This document shows, one piece after another, positions 23,481 through 35,270 of a stretch of 64,000 bases of DNA. Position 1 is the first letter of the stretch; every line of letters begins with the position of its first letter. The stretch lies in contig ML978128.1 in the NCBI GenBank assembly GCA_010015805.1, positions 1,364,001-1,428,000 of the forward strand, given 5' to 3'. Position numbers and translations under genes: made by a program. Under the pieces are notes generated by a model that saw only the letters and a list, made by a program, of their open reading frames with translations, was not told where the DNA came from and ran no database searches. Source of the DNA: Rhizodiscina lignyota (taxonomy: Eukaryota > Ascomycota > Dothideomycetes > Aulographales > Rhizodiscinaceae).

Positions 23481-23900
23481 CTTGCATGCAGCTACACCAC
23501 AACTCCCTAAGTCTCGTGATAATCGCCACCGATGACGTTATCGAATGAGAACGCATTCAATTACTCACAGAATCTATTTATATCCCTTAGGCTAACTTTG
23601 GGAAGTCCATATGTTTACGACTCTCGCTATCTGAGAACCAATGAAGCACTTCAAGTGAGTGTATGTACTCTCCAAGGTCTCAACTCATCGCGTCATTTGT
23701 GGCTGTGGGAAGAGCGTGAAGTCAATTATGATTGGAATGTAGGTTGAGTATTGATATTGTCATGTGCAATTTCAGCTATTTAGCTAGGTGTATCTACACC
23801 GTTCGTCGAAACCCAGCCGTCAAGAGAAAGGAAAATTCATTCTGGAATCATTGTGTGCCTATAGCACACCAACCGCCACACCGACCGCCTCACCTCCCCG
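23481..23900. other. Intergenic region, 3' UTR side of the RBR gene
   Basis: No gene is supported. TATCTACA at 23791-23798 reads TGTAGATA on the minus strand, about 100 nt downstream of the RBR stop codon, and fits the UGUANAUA class of PUF3 sites. Confidence 0.4.
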
Positions 23901-26154
23901 CTACTCGCCAATGCCAATGCTATCGTGGACTTTCCACATGTGGTCATATACGGAACCACCGTCCACGAACATGGCCAGGCACAGGAAGCAGAAGTGCGTT
24001 TTGCACTTGGAACACTGCACGTGGTTGCACGTGCCCTCCTCCTTCTCAACGACCACACCGCAGCCCTTCATTGGGCATCGCTTCGCGTTGTGCTCACCCA
24101 TCCAATCCACGAACAGCCGCTTGCCTTCGTTCGTGAGAGTCTCATACTCGTCACAGGAAATGTGGGGATGGCCGCTTCCCTTGCACATGGTGCAGATGGA
24201 CACCAGGCAGCCAGAGCACTTGAAGTTGGACCCCGAGTTGACTTTGTGCAGTTGCTCGCAGCCTGGTGTCGGACAGAACATGTAATGGCTGCAGTACTTG
24301 CTGACGTAGGCCTCCATGGATCGTCGGACAAGCGTGTCAAAGTCGGGCTTCGAGAGCAGTTGGAAGAGCTCGTCGAAATTGAAGAGGTGAGTGCATTGGC
24401 CCTCGCCATCGCGGCCGTAGCACTTGATTGGTCGCAGGGCCTCAGGCAGAGTGCACAGCTTGACAAAGCAGGCACGACACCAGAAATGTCCGCACTTGCT
24501 GCGTATGGGATCGTCAGCGTCGCAAAGGCAGATGACGCACGGCTGCTCAGATTGCGGGTCGCTCGATGATGCATCCACTGCGGTGGGTGCCGCAAGGAAT
24601 TCGCGGGCCTTTTCGACGTCTTCCCGAGTTCCCTTGATGTGGACATATTTTTCGTCGCCGGTCAGTGCAAACGTTGCACGGCCTCGTCCGAAAGACTGTG
24701 TAATTCGCTGAAAGCCTCTCGCGTATCCGATTTCGACCATGTCTTCAGTCAATTTTATGCGATAAACTTTGCCGTGGTGGTATTTCTTGATCCAGTCAAC
24801 AAGTACCGCGCTCGCTGAGGCGACCCTGCTCGGAATGCCGAGAAGCCGAATGACCTTCTGTTCCGGAATCGTTTTCTTGAAGTCGCTGATTATGATCACA
24901 TCATTTTGCTTACTCAGTCTGTGGAGTTCCCGAATCCCTTCTTTTGTCTCGAAATGGTCGTGCCAGAGTGGTGCTTTACCATCTTTGAGGATTACACCGG
25001 CGAGTAGGTTCTCGATTGCCGCCCTGGCTTTGATGAGAGCTGCCATGTCGGCGCCCTCAATGAGGATACCACGATTCTTCATGTCGCTGGGAGACATGTT
25101 CACTAGATGGCAGCGATGATCTTTCTCTCCCAGTTGTAGTTCTCGCCTTAAACGTCCCCAGAGAACGCCGAGCATCTCGAGGAGACCGCCAACGGGGCCA
25201 GCTGGAAGTTTGAAACCGAACAGGATGATTTGGTGTCCTTCCTTCTTCTTGGATGTCGAGAGGGTTAAGGGTTCGGGAAAGGTAGCTCTTTCCGGCAACG
25301 CTCGTCGAAAACTTCGCCCTTCGTCTGGGTATCTCTCCTGAAGATAATCCAATATTTGGAGGAACGCATTTTCGACTTCCATAGGATGATTAGTAAGGAT
25401 TCTCAGCGGCTCACGAGCATTGCTGGAACGAAAGAACTTGAGAAGCATGCGGCCTTTCCAGTGAGAATAGTATACCCAAAGGTTCGGGATTTTGTCATGT
25501 CCGCAGTACCAGTCGCCGTGGAGCTCAAAGACGGTCACTTCCTCTGGAAAGTAGATCCTGTTGGCTTGCGCATGGATATCGAAGCACACAACTGCCCCGT
25601 TCATGTCGCGGACGGTTTGACGCTCCGACCTTTTGATCGAATTGGCTAGCTCCTGGTTATCATAACACATTGTTGTATTCAGTTCAAACGTCAAAGAGCG
25701 CACTTACGACTGATTCGTTTGTAGGGTGCTCCTCTTGTGCCGCGTGGCTCCAGCAACACGCGTCTCCCCTCCAGCAGATTCCTCTGGCGAAGTATCTGCA
25801 CGGCCGCTGAGCCTTCGGGATTTTGGCGCCTCGTGTTTGACGGCCTGAAGACTGTGCGGCGACAGTGCCCTGGTCCTGAGCGTTTGTGGAAGGCTCTTCA
25901 TGTGGAACATGGATGTAGGGACAATTGTCTCCATTTCTGCAGAATCCCCTCCTGAAGAATTTGCACGGTCGCTGATTTCTCGGATCTGGACGACGTTCTT
26001 CGCGTGGAACATGGACGAACCGACACGCGTCTCCATTCCGGCAGAATCCTCTGGAGAAGAAGATGCATACTGGTCGGGCATTCGGATTTGGCGGAGCTGG
26101 TGTTTGATCGCCTGCGGGAGGCGCAGCGGCAGCGCCTGGAGTGCGCGCTTCCAT
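23901..26154 (-). CDS. Triple-CCCH zinc finger RBR E3 ubiquitin ligase
   Basis: Two exons, 26154-25708 and 25652-23901, with a 55-bp intron (GTAAGT...ACCAG), give 732 residues. Three CCCH fingers of the form C-x7-C-x5-C-x3-H lie at residues 30-48, 64-82 and 119-137; such fingers bind RNA or act as protein contacts. Residues ~150-515 include a segment reminiscent of a KH-like or RNA-contacting fold (FALTGDEKYVHIKGTRED). The RBR module occupies ~520-710: RING1 from PCVICLCDADDP, the IBR around YCSHYMFCPTPGCEQLH, and RING2 from CPMKGCGVVVEKEEG with the presumed catalytic Cys ~691 in TCNHVQC. RBR ligases form a thioester with ubiquitin on this Cys before transfer. All expected zinc ligands are visible. 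A start 84 codons upstream is open, but it would translate the 8-bp repeat, so I prefer the ATG at 26154. Confidence 0.9.
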
Positions 26155-26164
26155 ACTTGACGTG

Positions 26165-26212
26165 TTTGAAGGTTTGAAGGTTTGAAGGTTTGAAGGTTTG
26201 AAGGTTTGAAGG
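26165..26212. repeat. 8-bp minisatellite, six units
   Basis: Six perfect copies of TTTGAAGG on the + strand (CCTTCAAA on the sense strand of the RBR gene). The array ends 10 bp upstream of the preferred RBR start codon, so it should lie in that gene's leader. The unit length is not a multiple of three. Confidence 0.95.
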
Positions 26213-26834
26213 TGTGATAGTCGATATCTCTGATACTTATTTGTGCCAGATGCACACAACGAGTGCCAGGACAGCGAAGATGACAATGTCGTAGAGAAGA
26301 GCGAAGAGCATGTTTTGTTTTGAGCGCGGTGGCTGAAGTGGGGTGGTGACGTGGCGTCCTGGTCCGTGTAAGGCGGTGAAGCGCGGCAATAAACAGCGCA
26401 AAGCAACGGTTAGAGGCGGTGAATGAGGAGAGTTGTCAAGATGTTCAAGATGTTCACTTTGAATGCGAGTTGTAGAAGAGAGGAAGGAGGACCGAAGTCC
26501 TGAGAATGAGCTCTCTTTATATATCCCCAGAGCCACTTTTGGCTCCGCGGTTGAAGCCAGGAAATCGACTCCACGGTATGAGAGACATGGATAGGTTCCG
26601 TAGTCCAAGGGATGAAATGAGCTCCGTGGAGTGACACTTGATCTCTCCGCTATAGCCCGCCAATAAAACATCAAGTTGCTATTTCGGCTATGGTGCATAC
26701 AGAAGCACAGTTGCATATGCGGCTTGCCTGAGATACTTTGGTAGCTGGTTGTGCCAAGTAGCAGAACTGAGATGATGGAATAGAGAATGACAACGTTCCA
26801 CGCAATGGAAACTCTACTCTCTACCGATTAAGAC
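26213..26834. other. Intergenic region upstream of the RBR gene
   Basis: Probable promoter of the minus-strand RBR gene. Open minus-strand stretches at 26237-26716 have no recognisable domain. Nothing else can be supported. Confidence 0.4.
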
Positions 26835-27203
26835 TGTGGTGTTAAAACATAGATCAAGATAAAAAGAAAAGCCATAAAAGGGAAGCCAAAAAATAATATT
26901 ATTATTTTGCTCCTTGCGGGAATTGAGCCCTTGCAGCAAAAGAAAATGGCAAAACTCTGCACCACCCCCGTCCTAATCTGATTAGGAGGGAGGAAGGTGC
27001 AGTTGAACCAGCATGAACTGGTTTATTTAATATTTAGTATTTAATTTTGGCCGATCTAGATCAAGTGTTAGTACTGTATGAAAGGAGCTAGGGCGCACCT
27101 TTATTTAATTGATGTCTCGCTGCCGCTATGCCAGAGCGGCAGGTCATTGACAGGGGAGCATATTCGAAAATTAAATATATAGTCAACAACATAACACCCG
27201 ACA
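26835..27203 (-). mobile_element. Candidate solo LTR of an LTR retroelement (fossil)
   Basis: An A/T-rich block of about 369 bp stands out from its surroundings. It is bounded by TGTGGTGTTA at the left and TAACACCCGACA at the right, which are imperfect inverted termini of the TG...CA type. On the minus strand it would begin TGTCGGGTGTTATG, a start I associate with fungal Copia-like LTRs. No internal coding region and no second LTR were found, so it would be a solo LTR. I cannot see a clear target-site duplication, which keeps confidence low. It appears old. Confidence 0.4.
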
Positions 27204-28145
27204 AAAAGCGGCTTCTCAAACGCTATTTCTTCCTGTCGACTCGCTCTATGCTTTAGTAACCAATCTTCTGAAATAGATTCATAGTTCCAGCCTGCTAAAC
27301 GGAGATGTCAGTTAATTCCCCCATCAGCACTGTTAAAAGAAGCGAATGCAAGAGCTATAGCGTATCCAGGCCGCTGTACGAACTTAGCCATGGCTGCGTC
27401 TCCTTTTCTTATGGTATCGTCGTTCGCCAGCTCGCAGGTCGTAAGAGGTTCTCGTCCCATCTATGTCGAATTTCTTTCAGCGAGAGCGAGCAGTCATGAA
27501 GAAATACATTTCTCATCCCTTGAATATCTCTTTCCATCATTGTCACTGATGTAGCAAAGGAGCATTCCCCGCAGAGACATGTCCCCTTCGGCTCACATCA
27601 AAAGACGCGGAACTAGGGAGAAAATGGGGCAAATAGGGCAAGAAAAGGCGACAACGATACAGCATTAGAATCAAGTAAGGAGGCCAAAAGATAATTCCAT
27701 CTTATTATTTCTGATATCGAGGTTGAGCAATGGATTTTTGCGGTCGTTTGGTGGAGACGAGACGAGACGACGTTGGATTTGGAATTTCCCCCCTTTCTTA
27801 CATAATTCACTCGTCTCCCTCTAACCTCATTCTGCTCAGTTCGCATTCGTCCTCCTCCACTTTCTCCCCGGAAGATCCTCCGCACTGCTCTCCAGGTTAC
27901 TGGGCTGGATACATGTATCCCGAGATGCCATGAGAGATGCAAGTGCAGGCCCTGAGCTCGTGGCCTGACGCATGCACGAACGCAGCGCTATGGAATTTCC
28001 GAGCTGCACACTCTGGGCACGCATTTCATCCCGTTATCGAGGAGACCGAGCTGTGATTTGTATTAATGTGCGCTCCATGCGCTCAATTGCTAGACTGTAG
28101 GTATCTCTGTGTGCCATTGCTAACCCTCAGACCTCGCTCTGCACC
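27204..28145. other. Intergenic region
   Basis: No gene is seen between the candidate LTR and the class II aldolase start. The last 60 bp contain GTAGGT/GTATCT, GCTAAC and CTCAG in the spacing of a small intron just before the ATG at 28146, so the aldolase transcript may have a spliced leader. No upstream exon kept the frame. Confidence 0.4.
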
Positions 28146-28961
28146 ATGGCGAACCTCACAGCAATTTTCTCCATGCTCATAGCAGCAAACCACGTTCTGG
28201 ACTTCAACGGGGTCGCCGATGCCTTCGGCCATATATCAATTCGCAACCCTAACAACAACGCTACTTTCTTCCTGTCCAAAAACCAGGCTCCAGCACTCGT
28301 CTCCGCCGCGGTAGACATCATCGAATATCACGTTGCGAATGGGTCCTCCCTAGACCCCAATGCAGCTGCTGGCTACGCTGAGCGCTTTATTCACTCCGAG
28401 ACGCTGAAGCGTTTCCCGGACGTGAACTGCGTGATCCACGCGCACTCGCAAGCATTAGTTCCCTACAGCTTGGTCCACAATGTAGATCTGGAGCCGGCGT
28501 ACGCCGTAGCCGGATTCCTGGGCGAGACGGTGCCGAACTTTGATATCGAGAAGTACTACAACAACAGCCATCCGCACGACATGCTGGTGAACAATAACTT
28601 CCTAGGCGCGGCGCTGGCTTCATACTTCACGACGCCCGCGACGAATAATACGAAGAGCACGAGCCCGGATCATACCTTTGTGCTCATGCGTGGACATGGA
28701 TTTACGACGCTGGACGTTGACATCGAGACTGCCATCTACAGGGCTGTATATGCGCAGAGCAATGCGAATGTTCAGAGCCAGGCTATCGCGTTGACACAAT
28801 CGGGCGGCATATTTCACGGAGGAGTCAAGTATCTTAGCTCGCGAGAGAGGGTGGACTCTGGTACGTTCAACCAAGCATCGGCGGGGAAGCCATGGCCGTA
28901 TTGGGTGAAGCAGACGGAAGCGAATCCCTTGTACAAGAATGAGTTGGGGAGCCCTGTTTGA
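28146..28961 (+). CDS. Class II aldolase/adducin-domain protein
   Basis: A single exon of 271 residues, about the usual size for the family. The class II aldolase/adducin fold is recognised from NHVLDFNGVADAFGHISIRNP at the N-terminus, the zinc-binding HAHS (His98, His100) preceded by SETLKRFPDVNCVI, which includes the likely catalytic Glu85, and the third zinc ligand in RGHG (His184). Bacterial members cleave fuculose- or ribulose-phosphates; fungal ones are mostly uncharacterised and may act on small hydroxy-acids or sugars. Several N-x-S/T sequons occur, but no signal peptide is seen from this ATG. An additional upstream exon cannot be excluded. The neighbours offer no pathway link. Confidence 0.85.
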   Translation: MANLTAIFSMLIAANHVLDFNGVADAFGHISIRNPNNNATFFLSKNQAPALVSAAVDIIEYHVANGSSLDPNAAAGYAERFIHSETLKRFPDVNCVIHAHSQALVPYSLVHNVDLEPAYAVAGFLGETVPNFDIEKYYNNSHPHDMLVNNNFLGAALASYFTTPATNNTKSTSPDHTFVLMRGHGFTTLDVDIETAIYRAVYAQSNANVQSQAIALTQSGGIFHGGVKYLSSRERVDSGTFNQASAGKPWPYWVKQTEANPLYKNELGSPV

Positions 28962-29325
28962 TAGAGAAGTTGTAGTGACGTTGAGCATTCGAGTTGACTT
29001 GAAAACCAATATTACTGTGAACGTTAGAATACTGTAGACGCATAGTGTTCATATTGTCATGAATCGATCCTAAACAGTGTTGTACGTTCCGCATCGCTCA
29101 ATCAAAGCCCTATCCAGCTTCGACATAAGCGCTGCACGCTAATGCATCCGTGTCCCTATGGAAATTGGACCGCACTTTTACCAAAAGATCAGTCTTGCGA
29201 TAAAACCGGAAACACCTTCGTCCCTTGATGTAACGCCGAGTCAATGATACCCACCATCAGCCTTCCGCAGAAGATAACGCCCGAATATGCCACGCTCTGG
29301 TCGTCGAAACGTAAGAGGTCGTTCT
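28962..29325. other. Convergent intergenic region
   Basis: 364 bp between the stops of the aldolase-family gene (+) and the Rho2 gene (-). It contains only the expected 3' UTR sequence. Confidence 0.5.
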
Positions 29326-30101
29326 TCACAGAACTATACAGCAGCCGAAGCCGCCTTCCTTCTTATCGCCTGTGATCAGGGCTGCTCTCGTCGCCGCCTC
29401 GAAGACATCGTCAACGCCCTCGCCCGTTAAACTACTGCACTCGAGGTATTTCCTCGCTCCAATGTCTTCCTTCATGCGGTTACCCTCGACCATGCTAGTG
29501 AACTTCAAGCTCTTCAGCCTCATGTCTTCAATGGCCATTGGATCTTCTCGCAGGTCCTTCTTCAAGCCCACTAAGATAATCGGCACGCCAGGGCACTGCT
29601 CCCGCGCCTCCTCGGCCCATTTGTGCTTGACGTTCTCGAGCGAGTCGGGTGTATCGATGCTGAAACCAATGAGTATGACGTGGGCGCGCGAATAGGCCAG
29701 AGGGCGTAGACGTTCATAGTCTTCTTGGCCGGCAGTATCCCACAAGGCTAGTTGCACCGACTTCCCGTCGACGCGGCAGTCGGTGACGTAATTCTCGAAG
29801 ACAGTTGGGACGTATCGCTGTGACAAGAAGTATTAGAAAAGAACAGAATGTATATGGAGGGAAAGACGTACTGTTGGGAAGTATCCGAGGGTGAAGACGC
29901 TGAGGAGAGATGTCTTCCCGCAAGCGCCATCACCGATAATGACAAGTTTCCTGTGATGATGGTTTAGTAAGGCGCGCAGAAGTATGGAGAGCAAAATGCT
30001 CAACAGTCAATTGCAAAGACTAGCCTCGCAATCGTAGGCATCTTGCATGTGAAGAGGGTTGAGGGTACGTACCTCCTCATCACCTCGCCGTTCTGCGCCA
30101 T
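29326..30101 (-). CDS. rho2: Rho2-type small GTPase
   Basis: Three exons, 30101-30073, 29950-29872 and 29817-29326, give 199 residues. Introns are 122 bp and 54 bp. The first exon encodes only MAQNGEVMR plus part of the next codon. The G1 loop is GDGACGKTS (residues 16-24), switch I is YVPTVFENYV, switch II is WDTAGQEDYERLRP, G4 is LVGLKKDL with the Rho insert helix after it, and G5 is ECSSLTG. The C-terminus GCCIVL holds a CAAX box ending in Leu (predicted geranylgeranylation) with an adjacent Cys that could be palmitoylated. Rho2 rather than Rho1/Rho3 is favoured by SRAHVILIGFSIDTPDSLENV, GARKYLECSSLTGEGVDDVFE and the CC-aliphatic end, all as in fission yeast Rho2. Rho2 acts at the plasma membrane upstream of PKC/cell-integrity signalling and cell-wall glucan synthesis. 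Confidence 0.93.
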
Positions 30102-31190
30102 GATGAACGAGGAAGAGAGACAAGGACAGTTGAGTGCGGAGTCTCAGAAGCACGGAAGGGAGGTGGAAATTGCTGAAGACGAAGTGTGTGGCAATGGGTG
30201 GTCTGCTTGCTGAAAAATTCGCTCCGGTGAGTTCGTGTTCCGAGAATAGTTCACAGATGGATGTGGGGAGACTGCAGTAGGTTGAAGTGGCAGCAGCTGA
30301 ACGTCACGAATCCCGCTCCGGTCGCTCTTGGCCCAGAGCAGATTGCTGTCTCGGGTGCGAGTTATAGTCGCCGCGGTGGTGAAGGGGAAGAGTAACGTGA
30401 GAAAGGGTGACGCGAAGGGGAAAACGGCGTTGTATACGGTTGAATGCTACATACGCGCATCACCAACTGCTGTGGATTGCAAACCCGCGGCGTGGCTGTG
30501 CGGCGCTGTCCCAGAAATATTGGATTTCGGCCGCGCTCCCAAGCGAGGCACGGGGTGGGGTGAGCTTCCGGCGAGCTCGTCAGTGAGCTGGACAGATGAG
30601 GAAGCAGGAGCGGAAGGTGCAAGGAGGATGTTTGAGAGACAATTGCTTCGCAGCTCAGCCTGAGGAAGATGTACGTAAGGGCGAGTCCACTTGCACCCAC
30701 CGGAGGGTGAATGCGCCTAATGCGATGTTTTGTAAAGAAACGCCGTGTCGGGCTTGACGCGTCCGCAAGCCACCATGTAATGCCCCAATCCGGCTTAGCG
30801 CTGCCTCAAATTACCCTGCCCTGCGAATCATCAGAACACCCGCATGCCTCTCCGTCCATCAAGACACCCCTCAGCTGCAAGGCACGCCACGCACATCTGT
30901 AGCAGACCGACCACAGACTGTTCCGGCGGTCCGTCCCCTATCGGTGTTGCTACCTATCGCCATTTCAACAACCAAGCCGCCCGGCGTTCCTTCCCACCAA
31001 CCTTGGAAGCACATTCGACATCCCCTCGACAACTACCTTCCTCTGCCACACCCAGCACAACAACACCCACGACCCTGCAGACATCACCATCACACTGTCA
31101 GTGACACACGACGCAAGGCTGGGATAAGTGGTGGTGCTTAAACCTCTGCAGTACATGCGTGCCTCCTGCATCTGAAGCAGCACCTCGACA
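30102..31190. other. Divergent promoter region of rho2 and NST1
   Basis: About 1.1 kb between divergent starts. The right-hand ~350 bp are C/A-rich and free of long frames, as expected of the NST1 leader. No separate gene is supported. Confidence 0.5.
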
Positions 31191-34100
31191 ATGAAGCAGA
31201 AGAACAAGCGCAGGCAAAATGCTCCCGCAAAGCCGACGGGTCCCACAACAACAACAACAACACCGCCAAAGCTACCCATGCACGCGCAACCAGAGTCGGC
31301 ACTCGCGCTGCCGGAGACGACGTCGGCCGATCAGGGCTATCCCGAAGGCGAGCCTTACGACCCTGCAAATGGCGACGACCCAGACTACTCTGACGACTAT
31401 GGCGACCAATATCACCCCGATGACGCAAATGGTGTCTATTCCGCGGATCATATCACAGCTAATGGCAGCCGCAAGAAGTCGAAGAAGAAACGCAAGAATA
31501 AAGGCCCGGGTGGAGAAGTACCCTACGACGATTTGGCCTCCTCGGGATATGTGCCTGGCCACGCACACGGCGGCCCACCTCCTCCACCCCCTCCGCCACC
31601 ATCTATGGCTCGACCAGTCGTGAAGTCGCGCGGCGAGAAGGACCGCATATGGAATACGTCTACACAGGAGGAGCGCGAGCGCATCAAGGAGTTTTGGCTG
31701 TCCCTCGGCGAAGAAGAGCGCAAGTCTTTGGTCAAAATCGAGAAGGAGGCCGTGCTTCGCAAGATGAAGGAGCAACAGAAGCACTCGTGCAGCTGCACCG
31801 TGTGTGGACGCAAGCGCACAGCGATAGAGGAGGAGTTGGAGGTCTTATACGATGCTTATTACGAGGAGCTTGAGCAGTATGCTTCACTTTTTTCCAGGCA
31901 CTCTCGGGCTAATGTTATTGGTTATAGACGCTCCAATGACATAACCTGGAGGCCCGGCCCTCTTAGATTTACGAGTAAGGAAAGCCAACAAGTGAACAGG
32001 ATAGATCCAAACCGCATTCTCCCCCCTGCAAGCGCCGGCCCGCGGCTTCGAGAGCTTGCAGACGACGAGGATCCAGACTTGGAAGATGATGAGCTGGATG
32101 AAGATGAATACAGCGACGACTACGCAGATGACGATGACTACAGCGAGGAAGACGCTTACGCGCCTCATCCTCCAGGTCCCGCTGCAGACCTCTTCAACTT
32201 TGGCCAACACTTGACTGTCAAGGGTAAAAAAGCCGCAGAATTCCTCATGTCTTTTCGAGCACTAGTAACCTCTACAGGTGGAATCCTGACTGTGGCCGAC
32301 GATTTGCTCAAGAACGACGGCAAGAAGTTCATTGAGATGATGGAGCAGTTGGCGGAGCGCCGAATGCAACGCGAGGAAGAGGCGCAATTCGCGGCTGCCG
32401 GCATGTCCCATCCTCATCAAGATTATGGTCACAATCATGGCGATCCCGACGACGAGTACGACGACGAGGATGACTATGACAGCCAGGACTATGACGATGA
32501 GGATGAGGACGAGGATGACATGGTATAATAGTTATCAGAAGTCCTTTTCATTCTTGCTAATTTTACTAACTGTAGCAGGACACGATGACCGAAGAGCAGC
32601 GAATGCAAGAGGGTCGGCGCATGTTTCAGATATTTGCGGCTCGAATGTTTGAACAGCGCGTACTACAAGCGTATCGAGAAAAGGTCGCTCGAGAGCGTCA
32701 AGAGAAACTGTTGGAGGAGTTGCAAGAAGAAGACAACAGCAAGCTGCAAAAGGAGGCCAAGAAGGCTCGAGACGCGCAGAAGAAGAAGGACAAGAAGAGG
32801 GCACAGCAACAAGCGAAAGCGGAGGAGAAAGCTCGTAAGGACGCTGAGGTTGCTGCAGAGGAAGCTGCCAGGAAGGCGGAGGAAGAGAAGAAGCAGGACG
32901 AGCAGCGACGGAAGAAGGAAGAGCAACGTCAGAAAAGAGAGGCTGAGAAGAAGGCCCAAGAAGAGGAGCGGCAAAAGAAGGAGGCCGAGCGGCTGAGGAG
33001 ACAGCAGCAAGAGCGCGAACGTCAACAAGAAGCTGAGCGCAAAGTTCGCGAGCAGAAAGCTGCAGAGAAGAAAGCACGCGAAGAAGCTAAGAAGAAAGAG
33101 CGCGAAGAGCGCGAGGCTAGGGAGAAGGAAGTTCGAGAGAAGAAAGCTTTGGAGGAGAAGGATCGTAAAGAACGAGAAGCAAAGGAGAAAGAAGAGCACG
33201 ACGCAAGGGAGCGGGCGCGCAAGGAAGAGGAAGCAGCCAGAGTACCAATACAACCTCCGCTCATGAAACGCCCTTCTGGACCTGCGGCTGTTCCTATACC
33301 TCCAGGCTTGCACAAGCAGCCGTCCTTTTCTCCGCAAGTAGCTGTCGCAACGCCTGCTATACCGAAAGCTCCCACTCCGAACAAGCCAAGACAAAACTCC
33401 CGCCAAGGTTCTCATGGTTCTTCACCAAAGACTCCGGCAGTCGGTCCTGGCAAATCAACCTCTCCGAACCACCCCGCCGGACCGGGAGGCTTGAAGCAGC
33501 CGGTGCAGATTCTGACTAAACCCCCAACGAGCCAGCCACAAGCACAGACGCAGCCACAGCAATCAACCTCGCCGATTGGGCAGGTGATGCCGCCTCCCGG
33601 TATGCCAAACGCTCCATTTGCTCAACCTCCAGGCTTCACCAACTTTCCACCTCAAGGCCAGATGATGCACAACATGGCCCAGCGTGCTCCGATCGGTCAG
33701 AATATGCCAATGTTCCCCCATCAGACGCCGCAAGTTCCCGGTCAATACAGAGGATTCCCTCCTCTGAACGGTGTTCCGCCAAGCATGAACGGCGCAAACA
33801 TGATGCCCATTGGCCGTGGCTTCTCACCCGAAGCGCCGCCGGGTTTCCAACCTCAGCAGCCCATCGGAACTCCTCAAGCTGGCAATCAGTTGCCTCCGTT
33901 CAGCGGTGCAAGTCGCGAGTCGCTGCCATCGCATTCACGGCAGCAGTCTGGTTCTGACAAGCCGTACGAGCCGCCTCCAATAGCCCCGCCAATCTCACGT
34001 CCCGCGCCAATTCAACGCCCGTCAAGTGTGAAGCCGCACGAAATAGGCGAAGACAACTCGAGCACGAACGCAGACGTAGAAGACCTCACCAAGCACCTTG

Positions 34101-34858
34101 GCAGCAAAGCACTTCTCGATGATGCCGAGGACGAGGATATTGAGCCCAACTCAGCAGAGACCCGCCGCTCTAGTAATCAAGCACCAGGCCTGCCGCGCGC
34201 AAGTACGTTTGCGTCGCCGTTTGCGCCACCGAGCCAGCTTCGCGCCGATCCGTTCTCCAGCACCTGGGGTACGCCTGGCCTCGGCGGCTTCGCACCTCCG
34301 GGCATGCCCACCGCAAACACCTGGAGCACTACATCTCCGCACCAAGGTTGGGCTGGCAGTCCATTTGCCGGTAGTGTTTTCGGCACCCCGGGCGTGCACG
34401 CTGGCCCGCAAAATCGCCGTCCTCAAGACGTAAGCCTAACCCGTCCACAATTTGTACGCAAGCTCGTGTGCGCCGCGTGCAGGCAACTGTCTGGACAGCA
34501 CCCGACCTCGGACGGCTGGTATGAGCTAGGCATTGTCGGCCGACAAGTTGACCAATTGCGCCCGTTGAGTGAGACTCCTGTACCGCTCCCCGAGCTTCTG
34601 GGGATCCTTGAGAGTAATAAGCCCGGCACAATGTTCAATGGTGGGGGCAAGATCGAGGTCAAGCACGAGGCGGCTGGCAATCGGACAATGATCAAGTTGG
34701 AAGAGGCTCCTGGAGCGATCGGCACACCCGGGGGACATGATGCACTGGGAGGGCTGGGCGTCAGTGGCATGGCAAGTCCGGCACTGAATACTGCACTCCC
34801 GTTCGGTGGACTGGGCGCGAGGAACTTCCTTGCTGGCGCCGGTCCCGGTGGCTTTTGA
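31191..34858 (+). CDS. NST1: Stress response protein NST1
   Basis: Two exons, 31191-32522 and 32579-34858, with a 56-bp intron (GTATAA...GCAG), give 1203 residues, normal for the family. In order: a Lys-rich N-terminus, poly-Thr and poly-Pro tracts, and the NST1 hallmark around residues ~185-230 ([20 protein letters not shown], then [20 protein letters not shown]), whose Cys cluster could bind zinc. Acidic tracts follow ([23 protein letters not shown]). After the intron comes the [20 protein letters not shown] segment and a ~190-residue highly charged KEE/REK coiled coil. The second half is Pro/Gln/Met-rich and ends in a small conserved block ([18 protein letters not shown]). Yeast Nst1 is a negative regulator of salt tolerance, and the family associates with RNA granules. 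A possible 51-bp in-frame intron at 31877-31927 is discussed in the findings. Confidence 0.93.
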
Positions 34859-35270
34859 GGACTTTCAAGGAAAGATGCGAGTGCGGAATTGCGACTCACG
34901 ACTTCTTGCTCGAGCCTCCCGTGTACCAGTCCAGTACACGAGAGGGGCTTTTCTCTGCATTCTCGAGGTTTTTGATATGAGTTCTGGTGTAGTGCATTGA
35001 AGACAACCCGCGTTCTGTGGTTGTCTGGCTTTTCTTGAGGCATAATGTCGTGGACTGAGACGATTCGGTCTAGGCATTCAATTGATACAATTACACTTCA
35101 CTTCTCGATCCTCTGATAATACATGCGTGACCGCGAGTGATTTTGCCTTGATATACTTAAAGTCCGATGCAGAATCGTGCGACGAGGCTTCCGTCCATTT
35201 CGCATCCCTTTGAAAGAACCAAATTATACGATGCCTTATAGACAGACGACACTACCATCCCACAGAACAT
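34859..35270. other. Convergent intergenic region
   Basis: 412 bp between the stops of NST1 (+) and the mL40 gene (-). Only 3' UTR sequence is expected. I looked for UGUANAUA sites on the mL40 strand and found none. Confidence 0.5.

Noticed and set aside
25704-26255. 183-codon minus-strand frame overlapping the CCCH exon
   Set aside because: It is a shadow of the CCCH exon in another frame; only the chosen frame shows the regular Cys/His spacing.
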